Source: Brevibacterium senegalense
Lineage (GTDB): Bacteria > Actinomycetota > Actinomycetes > Actinomycetales > Brevibacteriaceae
NCBI RefSeq assembly: GCF_000285835.1
Contig: NZ_HE978606.1
Coordinates: forward strand, 88,177-152,176
DNA length: 64,000 nt
Direction of reading: 5' to 3'
Positions 26,713 to 33,933 of the stretch are shown here, in pieces. Position 1 is the first letter of the stretch, and each line of letters begins with the position of its first letter. Position numbers and translations under genes: made by a program. The notes under the pieces are model-generated. The model was not told the origin of the DNA, made no database searches, and saw nothing but the letters and a program-made list of their open reading frames with translations.

Positions 26713-28224
26713 GTGGGCACGATGGGATGGGACAGCGACGCGACGACTGAGGTCGCGGAGCCGGCGCGACCTGGCAGGACGGTAGCGAATGCGAGGTCGG
26801 TAGGGCCCGATACGATAGCTGGTCCTGACGAAGCGACAGGAACGGCGGAGTCGAGAGGAACTGGCGAGACGACAGGGACTGCGGCGGTTCGGACTGATTC
26901 CCCCGAGCGCGGAGGAGCCGCTGCGGCGGTTCGGACTGATTCCCCCGTGCACGGGGGAGCGGCTGTGGCGGACCGCGGCGTCGCTGATCTCCTGGAGCGC
27001 GCTCGCGCGCTTGATGCCGCGGACCCGTTGGGTTCTCTGCGGGAAGCCTTCGCACCGATGGGCGACGTGACCGCCTATTTGGACGGGAACTCGCTGGGCC
27101 GTCCCACGCGCGCGACTCCCGATCGCCTGCGCGCCTTCGCAGGTGAGGAGTGGGGCGGTCGCCTCATCCGCGGGTGGGACGAGGGCTGGTTCGAGGCGCC
27201 GCTGACCGTGGGCGACCGACTGGGGAACGCTGTGCTGGGTGCGGCTCCCGGCCAGACGTTCGTGGGCGAGTCGACGACGGTCGTCCTCTACAAGCTGATC
27301 CACTCCGCGTTGGACGCGCGCCCGGACCGCCGCGAGATCGTCGCGGACACCGGCAACTTCCCCACCGACCGGTTCCTGATCCAGAGCATCGCCGACGCGC
27401 GCGGCCTGGACGTGCGCTGGCTGGAGCCGACCACGGATCCGCAGAGCGGAGTGCCTGGAATCCTGGGGCGCCAGGTCGACGAGGCGGTCTCCGACCGGAC
27501 CGCCTTGGTGCTCCTCAGCCATGTCGACTACCGGACCGCTGGAATCGCGGACCTTCCGGAGATCACCCGCGTCGCCCACGCGGTGGGGGCACTGGTCGTG
27601 TGGGATCTGTGCCACTCGGTCGGTGCGCTGCCCCTCCGCATGGACGAGTGGAACGTGGACTTCGCCGCCGGCTGCACATACAAGTACCTGAACGGTGGCC
27701 CTGGTGCGCCAGCGTTCGGGTACGTGGCGGCGCGGCACATCCCGTCCGCGTCGCAGCCGATCCCCGGATGGATGGGGGCGGCCGAGGTGTTCCGCATGGC
27801 GGACCGGTTCGAACCCCATGCGGGCATCCGCAGATTCGTGAGTGGGACCCCCTCTGTGCTGGCGATGGTGCCGCTGCAGTCGATGCTCGATCTGATCGAG
27901 GACGTGGGGATGGAGGCGATCCGCCGCAAGTCCGAGGGCCTCACGGACTTCATCGTCGACCTGTACGACGAACTGCTGGAACCGGCGGGGGCGGAACTGG
28001 GTTCACCCCGGAGCGCGGCTGACCGAGGCGGGCATGTGACCGTCCACCACGAGCGGTCCGAAGCAGCCCTGCCGCTGCTGTGGAAGCGCGGGATCATCCC
28101 CGACTTCCGGCGCCCCGGTGGGTTGCGGCTGGGCGCATCGCCGCTGTCCACCGGGTTCGCCGAGGTCTGCGCTGGGATCGTGGGAATCCGCGACGCACTG
28201 CTGGAGGCCGGCGCGACCCACTGA
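26713..28224 (+). CDS. kynU: Kynureninase
   Basis: 503 residues, PLP-dependent fold type I. It cleaves kynurenine to anthranilate and alanine. The catalytic lysine is in CTYKYLNGGPGAP near residue 325; other family marks are YLDGNSLGRPT, DTGNFPTDRFLIQ, VLLSHVDYRTAGIADLPE, WDLCHSVGALPLRM and FVSGTPSVLAM. Kynureninases are about 410 residues, so this one carries an extra 85-90 at the front, Gly/Thr/Ala-rich and partly built from a 42-base tandem repeat. The true start may be further down (GTG at VADRG), but the leaderless signal supports 26713. No tryptophan dioxygenase or formamidase adjoins, so the upstream pathway is elsewhere or absent. Confidence 0.92.
   Translation: MGTMGWDSDATTEVAEPARPGRTVANARSVGPDTIAGPDEATGTAESRGTGETTGTAAVRTDSPERGGAAAAVRTDSPVHGGAAVADRGVADLLERARALDAADPLGSLREAFAPMGDVTAYLDGNSLGRPTRATPDRLRAFAGEEWGGRLIRGWDEGWFEAPLTVGDRLGNAVLGAAPGQTFVGESTTVVLYKLIHSALDARPDRREIVADTGNFPTDRFLIQSIADARGLDVRWLEPTTDPQSGVPGILGRQVDEAVSDRTALVLLSHVDYRTAGIADLPEITRVAHAVGALVVWDLCHSVGALPLRMDEWNVDFAAGCTYKYLNGGPGAPAFGYVAARHIPSASQPIPGWMGAAEVFRMADRFEPHAGIRRFVSGTPSVLAMVPLQSMLDLIEDVGMEAIRRKSEGLTDFIVDLYDELLEPAGAELGSPRSAADRGGHVTVHHERSEAALPLLWKRGIIPDFRRPGGLRLGASPLSTGFAEVCAGIVGIRDALLEAGATH
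26879..26971 (+). repeat. 42-base tandem repeat in the kynU 5' region
   Basis: Two full copies (26879-26920, 26921-26962) and nine bases of a third begin CTGCGGCGGTTCGGACTGAT. In frame they encode AAVRTDSPERGGAA then AAVRTDSPVHGGAA, so the unit is 14 codons. Confidence 0.85.
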
Positions 28225-28321
28225 CGGATGAAGGACCGGTCGTCTCGCGGACCCACCGTGCCCCACGGGCTCGACTGGTCGTTCAGGCTCTTCGAGCCCC
28301 TCACGCGAGACAGGCCACTCA

Positions 28322-28492
28322 GACTTCTGCGGACCCCCGAGTCTTGCGGACCTCCGAGTCCCGAGGCCCCCTGAGTCCTGAGGCCTCCAGAGTCCTGAGG
28401 CCCCCCCGAGTCTTGCGGACCTCCGAGTCCCGAGGCCCCCCGAGTCTTGCGGACCGCCGAGTCCTGAGGCCTCCAGAGTCCTGAGGCCCTGA
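28322..28492. repeat. Satellite-like array of ten 17-base units
   Basis: Ten units, mostly 17 bases (two of 18), run without interruption between two convergent genes. Two forms recur: A, GAGTCTTGCGGACCTCC, and B, GAGTCCTGAGGCCTCCA or GAGTCCCGAGGCCCCCC. From the second unit the order is A-B-B-B-A-B-A-B-B, suggesting expansion of a larger block. The unit is not a multiple of three, so the array is not a protein repeat. Confidence 0.85.
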
Positions 28493-28560
28493 AGGCATCA
28501 GGTGCCCCACAGATTCCGGAGGGCTCTCCGTCCCCTGTGGGCCCCGTCCCGTGCAACGCT

Positions 28561-29628
28561 TCAGGCGACACGTGATCGGGACTCGCCATCCTTCCGGATG
28601 AGTCGATAGATGCGGTCGGCGACCTGTGAGGCGTTCACGCCGTGGGGTTCGCCCCACTGAGTCAGCAGGTCGACGTACCGCGCGTAGTGGTCGGTCCGCG
28701 CGACGCGCAGCCGCAGGAGATCCCCCTCAGGGGTCGTGGGCGACCACCCTGTGCTGTCGCGGAATGCAGAGGAAGACTGCGATCGATGGGCGGCCTCTCC
28801 GCCAGACCAGAACCCGTGCGGTGAGTCGGCGTCGGTACCCGTGAGGTCCGGGCGCTTCATCTGGTCGAAGATGGTCTGATCGACCGTCCGCGCGACGTCT
28901 CCCAGCCAGGCCACCGCCTGGTTGTCCCACTGGGGAGCAGGCGGGTGTGTCGGGGCGAACGCGGTCGGACGCCGTGTCGTCTTCCGCGGCAACGCCCGGT
29001 CGTCTGGATGGAACGCGAGGGTGGCGACATGGAGCCACTTCGTGAAGAACGAGGGTCCCAATCCGTAGATGCGTCCGCAGTCGACGCCGACGAGCATGTC
29101 CGCGTGCTCCCGCTGATGACTCCGCACCTTGTGCGTGCAGTCGTTGAGATAGCTGAAGCCTTCGACGGCACCGTCTGTCAGAGCCGTCTCGACGGAGCGC
29201 TCCAGTGCGGACACCACGCGTCCATTCAGGATCTTGCCGGCAGGTGCCTTGGACGCAGTGAGTACACGGAGCACGCGGTACGGGGCATAGCCGGCCCTGG
29301 GTCCGTACGCCCACACCATCGCGCTGACGAATGCGGCGGTGACGGAGTCCGGCCACTGCGTCCGGACGGCCTCCACCGCGTCATCGCGATTGATCCAGCC
29401 GGGGAGGGTCTCGAGGGCGTCGGCGGCTTCGGGGATGTCGCCGAGCCTGCGCAACCATGTTTCCTTCGGCACCTTGAACTTCTGCTGAGGGATGAGCGAC
29501 TGCGACAGCAGCGCTGCCAGCGGGGCGGGCGGGGCGGGGAACCCTCCGTCTCCCTGCGAGCCGGTGCTGTCCGTCGTCCAGGACGCATGCGTGGAGTGGG
29601 TGTGGGTGGTGTGGGTGTGCGTGGACAT
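28561..29628 (-). CDS. Hypothetical protein, possibly of the OGG-fold group
   Basis: 355 residues; the ATG at 29628 has GAGGAG six bases upstream. The first 16 residues are almost only Thr, His and Ser (MSTHTHTTHTHSTHAS). The body (WLRRLGDIPEAADALETLPG, then AAFVSAMVWAYGPRAGYAPY) reminds me of actinobacterial proteins annotated as 8-oxoguanine DNA glycosylase OGG-fold, in which a helical domain lacks the classical helix-hairpin-helix catalytic lysine; I cannot confirm this. No membrane segment. Its neighbour downstream on the map, the DUF222/HNH gene, is a putative nuclease on the same strand, transcribed first, 175 bases away. Confidence 0.6.
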   Translation of the reverse strand: MSTHTHTTHTHSTHASWTTDSTGSQGDGGFPAPPAPLAALLSQSLIPQQKFKVPKETWLRRLGDIPEAADALETLPGWINRDDAVEAVRTQWPDSVTAAFVSAMVWAYGPRAGYAPYRVLRVLTASKAPAGKILNGRVVSALERSVETALTDGAVEGFSYLNDCTHKVRSHQREHADMLVGVDCGRIYGLGPSFFTKWLHVATLAFHPDDRALPRKTTRRPTAFAPTHPPAPQWDNQAVAWLGDVARTVDQTIFDQMKRPDLTGTDADSPHGFWSGGEAAHRSQSSSAFRDSTGWSPTTPEGDLLRLRVARTDHYARYVDLLTQWGEPHGVNASQVADRIYRLIRKDGESRSRVA

Positions 29629-29803
29629 GATCGCTCCTCTGCGACATGGGTGGGTGACTCGAACGGCGGTGCGTCCGGGGGTGGATCGGCAGATGGGTGG
29701 ATGGTCTGGTGGGTGTGGCATCGGACGCGCGTCATCGGACGTGAGTGGTCGATCGTGAGAGCGCGGTCGTGGCCGGGCGGACCGAAGCTCGCTGCGCGTC
29801 GGC

Positions 29804-32008
29804 TCATTCCGTCAGGGGGAGTGTCTGCGGGAGGTTGAGGAGTGCGACGCGGAAGCGCGAATGGAACAGGAACCGCCGTTGTGGGTCGATTCCGCGGGGT
29901 GGCCGCCACGCGGGGAGCCCGTTGCGGAAGTGGACGGTCCATCCGGTGTCCTCGAACCACCGGTGGTGGAAGGGGCACACGAGGGTGAGGTTGTCGGTGG
30001 TCGTGGGACCGCCGAGCGCGTGGGGCACGATGTGGTGCGCTTCGCACCAGTGGGGCGGGGCATCGCAGTCGGGGAACGTGCAGCCCTGATCGCGGGCAGT
30101 CAGCACGGCGATCTGCGTGCGCGTGGCGAAACGACCGAGCGACCGGATCTCGAGGGTGCGTCCGCGACCTTCGGTGATGTGCGCGAAGGTCAGCGCGGCG
30201 CTGGACCACCCCTCGAGGTTCGCGAGGCTGATGGGACCGCCAGTCTGCGTGGTGAGGCTGCGGCGGGGGTGGACGAGATCCTCCGGTGTCGCGCTGACGA
30301 CCAGGGTGTGGTCGGCGCCGTGGAGGACCCGCTGACGTGTGACGCAGCGGAGGAGGAACCCCAGGCGGCTGTGGCGTGCCACCCCGGGCGGAGGCGGATT
30401 GGTGGGCAGCACCTCCGGATTGCGCGTGCCGTCCTCGAACACGCCGGGGCTGAGGGGCGACGACACTTCGTGCGCCTCGTGTGTGGCATCGTCGTGTTCG
30501 GGCAGCGACCCGCTGTCAGCAGACGGATCGGTGCTGTCGTGCGAGGTGCCTGCGGGCCTGCGGCACAGGATCTTCTCGCGGACCACGCGGCGGGCGGTCC
30601 CGGTAGGGCACCCGCGGGCGGTGGCGAGGAGCTCCACCATGGCTGCGGTCGCCGCCTCGCTGAGACGAGCGGGCCAGCCGGTTTCATCCAGGTACATGTG
30701 TGGCTGGTCCTCGAGGAACGTCCCGGGCTCGCCGTTGACGTTGACGGTGGCGTCCGCATTGACCATGAGGTCCCATTCGACCCAGTCGACTTCGAGCGGA
30801 ACCTGGGGAATGCGTGGGGCGGCCTCCTCGTCGGAGAACTCCGTGAAGTACTCGTAGAAGTCATCGGGGAACGGTCGATGGGCGTGGGGGGTGCCGGCGG
30901 CAGTGGCCTCGCCAACAGCGGGGTCACCGCTGGTGGCGGGCTCGTTCGAGGTGGCGGCAGCAGTGGTGGCGTCGGCTGTGGGTTCGTCAGCGGCAGGCTT
31001 GTCTGTGGCGGGCTCGCCAGCGGTGGCTGCTGCAGCAGTGGTCGCGTCAGGTGCGTGCTTGCCAGCGGTGGCACCGTCAGCCGTGGAGTCGGCCGCAGCC
31101 TTGTGGGCAGCCGCACCCCGACCGTTCTTGTGGGGCTTGATCGTGACGGGGATGTCCGCGTCGTCCATCCGGCCGTTGAGGAGGGAGTCGAAGACGGCGC
31201 CGGTGGGGGAGTCGAGCAGGCCGGACAGCCTCCAGTCACCGTTGGGCTTCTGGGTGAGCGTCACGGTGTACGCCATCGGGTTCGTCTCGTACTGGGGCAG
31301 CTTCCCGTCCGGGTCGATGTGTTCGATGATGCGCTGACTGAGCTTGGGGATGTCCTTGATGCGGACCGAGGGCGCGAGATCAACGAGGGTCTCCTCGATC
31401 TGATCCGCGTGCTTCGCGTGGATGGACGGCGGCAGGTCGTCGACTGCCTTGCAGAGGGTGCGGGCCTCGTCCGCAGAGAGGTGGCCCGCCTGGAAGTGCT
31501 GCGCGATCACCGGGCGCTTGGGGCCCAGGGGCTCACCGGTGGTGGATGTGCGGTCGGTGAGGTCGTCGCTGAGCTGCGTGCGACGGCGAGCCTCATGGTT
31601 GGGGATGCGGAGTTCACCCTCGAGGAGGTGGTTGATCGAGCGGTACCCGTGGGCGGCGCTGTCGCCGATGCGGTGGTAGTGCGCGAGCAGATCGGAGGAG
31701 AGGAGCTCGATCCGGCGGCGCGCCTGCTCGAGAGCCTTCAGCCCCGCCAGGGCTTCGCGGGCGCCCAGGGACCTGTACCCGGACGAAGCGGCGACCGCGG
31801 CGTCGATGTCCTGGAGCATCTGCGCGTAGTGCGGCGCACGTGCGATGAGGGCCTCATGGTCCTGATCCGTGTACGGGCTGCGGAACTGGGGGTCGATCGT
31901 GTGGACGTCAGGCGAGGGCTCCGCACTCTGCTGCGAGCCGGCGGTCTGATCTGCGTCACGGTCCGGGCGGGCTCCCGCTGCGGAGTCAGAGTGGGGGTCT
32001 GTGGACAT
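29804..32008 (-). CDS. DUF222 and HNH endonuclease domain protein (13E12 type)
   Basis: 734 residues. The ATG at 32008 is preceded by AGGAGG; an in-frame start ten codons upstream lacks a site. DUF222 covers about residues 60-310 (RRRIELLSSDLLAHYHRIGD, LSADEARTLCKAVDDLP). An Ala/Thr/Asp-rich spacer near 310-390 (TADGATAGKHAPDATTAAAA) splits it. The HNH nuclease motif is at about 655-705: CTFPDCDAPPHWCEAHHIVP then HALGGPTTTDNLTLVCPFHH, with paired Cys, His-His and Asn all present, so the site looks intact. This is the family of the mycobacterial 13E12 repeats, several of which are LexA-controlled. Its biological target is unknown. Confidence 0.9.
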   Translation of the reverse strand: MSTDPHSDSAAGARPDRDADQTAGSQQSAEPSPDVHTIDPQFRSPYTDQDHEALIARAPHYAQMLQDIDAAVAASSGYRSLGAREALAGLKALEQARRRIELLSSDLLAHYHRIGDSAAHGYRSINHLLEGELRIPNHEARRRTQLSDDLTDRTSTTGEPLGPKRPVIAQHFQAGHLSADEARTLCKAVDDLPPSIHAKHADQIEETLVDLAPSVRIKDIPKLSQRIIEHIDPDGKLPQYETNPMAYTVTLTQKPNGDWRLSGLLDSPTGAVFDSLLNGRMDDADIPVTIKPHKNGRGAAAHKAAADSTADGATAGKHAPDATTAAAATAGEPATDKPAADEPTADATTAAATSNEPATSGDPAVGEATAAGTPHAHRPFPDDFYEYFTEFSDEEAAPRIPQVPLEVDWVEWDLMVNADATVNVNGEPGTFLEDQPHMYLDETGWPARLSEAATAAMVELLATARGCPTGTARRVVREKILCRRPAGTSHDSTDPSADSGSLPEHDDATHEAHEVSSPLSPGVFEDGTRNPEVLPTNPPPPGVARHSRLGFLLRCVTRQRVLHGADHTLVVSATPEDLVHPRRSLTTQTGGPISLANLEGWSSAALTFAHITEGRGRTLEIRSLGRFATRTQIAVLTARDQGCTFPDCDAPPHWCEAHHIVPHALGGPTTTDNLTLVCPFHHRWFEDTGWTVHFRNGLPAWRPPRGIDPQRRFLFHSRFRVALLNLPQTLPLTE

Positions 32009-32076
32009 CGTGCTCACCTCCTGCACATCCGTGTGCACTGCGTGGGTCGAAACGCTCGTACTGTCCTACGTCATCG

Positions 32077-32106
32077 TCGAACCGTCATGTTCGATAGTGT
32101 GTTAGA
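32077..32106. promoter_or_regulatory. Possible LexA (SOS) box for the DUF222/HNH gene
   Basis: TCGAAC-CGTCAT-GTTCGA (32077-32094) has perfect arms but a six-base gap where the actinobacterial SOS box has four. Overlapping it, TCGATA-GTGT-GTTAGA (32091-32106) has the right gap and ten of twelve arm bases. It lies 70-100 bases before the HNH start. Confidence 0.35.
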
Positions 32107-32469
32107 ACAGTCTATTCGAACGAGTGAGCGAAAACCAGAGGGCGTCGCGAATGTGTATGTTTCGGTGTCGATTGAACCAACATGGTCGTATTTGTCCTGT
32201 TGAGGGGGTGCGCACTTGTGGTCACAGGGCTGTGCACGTGAGGCCGCAGGGCCAGGGCGGGAGCGCGGCGGCTGCGCGGGCCGGGCTGACACGGCAGGAC
32301 AGTCGTGGCCCAGGTGCACGAGCTGGGCGTCGGCCTGATGAGCTGCGGATCGTGCGTGGGACAGCTGCGGCGTCGCGGAAGCTCGTCAGCACGGACGAAG
32401 GCCGAGAGGTCCACGGGAGTGTCGACTGCGAGGCTGCGGCCCGACGGTGAATCGCTGCGGTGAATCACG

Positions 32470-32513
32470 AGTGCGGGCTGTCATATGCATCCATGCACAT
32501 GACAGCCCGGACT
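32470..32513. terminator. Long hairpin, CGGGCTGTCAT stem
   Basis: CGGGCTGTCAT (32474-32484) pairs perfectly with ATGACAGCCCG (32499-32509), and the stem extends three further pairs on each side past one mismatch. The loop is 14 bases. No T-run follows, so it may be a terminator, a processing site or a mobile-element scar. Confidence 0.45.
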
Positions 32514-32581
32514 CCCGTCAGGGGAACCGGCACCTCCTCGAGACCCGTCCAAGCCACCCCGGGCAGCCGGTCCGGACCGCA

Positions 32582-32609
32582 TGGGAGCGCCGCCCGGGCG
32601 GCGCTCCCA
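32582..32609. repeat. Perfect 28-base palindrome
   Basis: The half TGGGAGCGCCGCCC is followed directly by its reverse complement, with no spacer. It ends 14 bases before the DASS relic and could mark the deletion boundary or a former terminator. Confidence 0.7.
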
Positions 32610-32623
32610 CCCCGGGAAGGTGC

Positions 32624-32770
32624 CCGTCGAACGCCGTCGCCGTCGGATCCGGCGAGGCGACGCTCAAGCAGATGGTGCGCGCGGGTGTGTGGCTCAGTAT
32701 CGTGGCACTCGTCCTCATCATGGTCGTGCTCTACACGCTGGTGCGGATGGTCTTCGACGTCTCGATCTGA
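32624..32770 (+). pseudogene. C-terminal relic of a DASS (SLC13) anion transporter
   Basis: The 48 residues PSNAVAVGSGEATLKQMVRA then a hydrophobic helix (GVWLSIVALVLIMVVLYTLV) and stop match the extreme C-terminus of divalent anion:Na+ symporters, where the SNAxxxGSG-like loop binds the carboxylate and the last helix follows. The rest, some 430 residues, is absent; upstream bases are palindromes, not transporter sequence. A frame from 32447 reads through but its first 59 residues look random. I call it a deletion remnant. Confidence 0.65.
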
Positions 32771-32877
32771 GCGCGACCCCACCAGGACACCGCCATTGCC
32801 CCACCGTGACCGTCCCCGAACACACCACCCGCAGAGACATCCCCTCACACCCCCACCCCTGACAGAAGGAGTCGACG

Positions 32878-33171
32878 ATGCTGTTCCTCGCACGCATGGA
32901 CGTGACGTTCCCCGCTGACATGGACGCCCAGACCCGCGCGGACATCCAGGCCCGCGAGAAGGAGTACTCCGGCGACCTGCAGCGCCGCGGGATCATGAAG
33001 GGGATCTGGCGGATCGTGGGCGAGTACGCGAACCACTCGATCTACGACGTCGAGTCCAACGACCAGCTCCACGACGTCTTCGCGGGCTTCCCCATGTTCC
33101 CGTACATGCAGATCCGCGTGACGCCGCTGGCCCAGCACCCCAACGCGACGACGGACGACTTCTTCGGCTGA
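32878..33171 (+). CDS. Muconolactone delta-isomerase family protein
   Basis: 97 residues with AGAAGGAG before the ATG. The sequence MLFLARMDVTFPADMD, KGIWRIVGEYANHSIYDVES and LHDVFAGFPMFPYMQIRVTP matches muconolactone isomerase (CatC) along its whole length of about 96. CatC converts muconolactone to 3-oxoadipate enol-lactone in the catechol branch of the beta-ketoadipate pathway. No catA, catB or pca gene is in the window, so this is an orphan, either serving a distant cat locus or doing something else. It starts 107 bases after the DASS relic; a transporter for aromatic or dicarboxylic acids may once have been its partner. Confidence 0.85.
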   Translation: MLFLARMDVTFPADMDAQTRADIQAREKEYSGDLQRRGIMKGIWRIVGEYANHSIYDVESNDQLHDVFAGFPMFPYMQIRVTPLAQHPNATTDDFFG

Positions 33172-33210
33172 CGCGGCTCCTGCGACCCCGGCCTGTGCGA
33201 CTCTGAACCC

Positions 33211-33705
33211 ATGACAGACGCCGCGAGCCCCGCCGTGATCGACACCCGCGCCTACCTGGACGTCGCCCAGGAGGTCTTCGACGGCATCGCGTCCGTCCTC
33301 GCCACCCTGGACGACGCGTCGATCAACCGGACCCCGGTCCCCGGCACCGTCAACACCGTGTTCGCCCTGGTCACTCACGTGCACGGGATGGCCTGCTACT
33401 GGGGCGGCTCGGTCATCGCCGGCGAGCGCAACCCTCGCGACCGCGCCGCGGAGTTCCGTGCGACCGGAACCGTCGCCGAGGCCGCAGCCCTGCTGGCCGA
33501 CCTGCGCACCCGCCTGCCGGGCTGGGTGGCGATCGCGGCCTCGGGCGAGGTGCGGGACCCGCATGCGCCCGGCACCAGCCGCACGGACGCGGCGGAGGTG
33601 TCCGTCGCGTGGATCCTCCAACACATCCTCCATGAGTGCGCCCAGCATCTGGGTCACATGGAGATCTGCCGGGACCTCATCGTCCGCGGGGCCGCGGAGG
33701 CCTGA
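33211..33705 (+). CDS. DinB/DUF664-family protein
   Basis: 164 residues. A four-helix DinB-like bundle: INRTPVPGTVNTVFALVTHV with the first metal-binding histidines (THVHGMACYW), and the C-terminal WILQHILHECAQHLGHMEIC with HxxxH spacing that supplies the rest of the metal triad. Actinobacterial members use mycothiol or bacillithiol to detoxify or isomerise electrophiles (for example maleylpyruvate isomerase), but most are uncharacterised. It lies 39 bases after the muconolactone isomerase-like gene on the same strand and is probably cotranscribed, which hints at aromatic breakdown or detoxification. Confidence 0.8.
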   Translation: MTDAASPAVIDTRAYLDVAQEVFDGIASVLATLDDASINRTPVPGTVNTVFALVTHVHGMACYWGGSVIAGERNPRDRAAEFRATGTVAEAAALLADLRTRLPGWVAIAASGEVRDPHAPGTSRTDAAEVSVAWILQHILHECAQHLGHMEICRDLIVRGAAEA

Positions 33706-33765
33706 CGCGAACCGGGTGTGGACCGGATGCGGGCCGGGTGCGGTCCCCAGAACCCCAAGGCCCCA

Positions 33766-33795
33766 GAACCCCGAGGCCCTGCGGCCCCGGGGTTC
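33766..33795. terminator. GC-rich hairpin between convergent genes
   Basis: GAACCCCGAGGCC (33766-33778) pairs with GGCCCCGGGGTTC (33783-33795) at twelve of thirteen positions around a four-base loop. It lies between convergent genes and could serve as a terminator in either direction. There is no T-run, as is usual in this GC range. Confidence 0.6.
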
Positions 33796-33933
33796 CGGGG
33801 GACTGCTCCCCGGACCGGTAGGTGGCGTGGGTCCGAGCCCGGACGCATCGGGTGAGCTGGTGGGGCGCTGCCGGTGTCCACGGCCGCCCGGCCACGGCCA
33901 CGGCCACCCGGCGCAGCCGCCCGCACACCACTC

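Larger units (their letters stand above)
32009..32623. other. Long intergenic region with palindromes
   Basis: About 615 bases without a credible gene. It holds an AT-richer promoter area with TCGAAC/GTTCGA words (32077-32106), a long hairpin (32470-32513) and a perfect palindrome (32582-32609) abutting the DASS transporter relic. Confidence 0.5.

Noticed and set aside
30960..31110. Ala/Thr/Asp repeats in the DUF222/HNH gene as a possible mobile insertion
   Set aside because: The stretch is in frame, has no terminal repeats or target duplication, and variable spacers are common in this family.
32447..32623. N-terminal 59 residues of the frame ending in the DASS relic
   Set aside because: They are translated from hairpins and the perfect palindrome and show no transporter similarity, so they are not part of a real protein.
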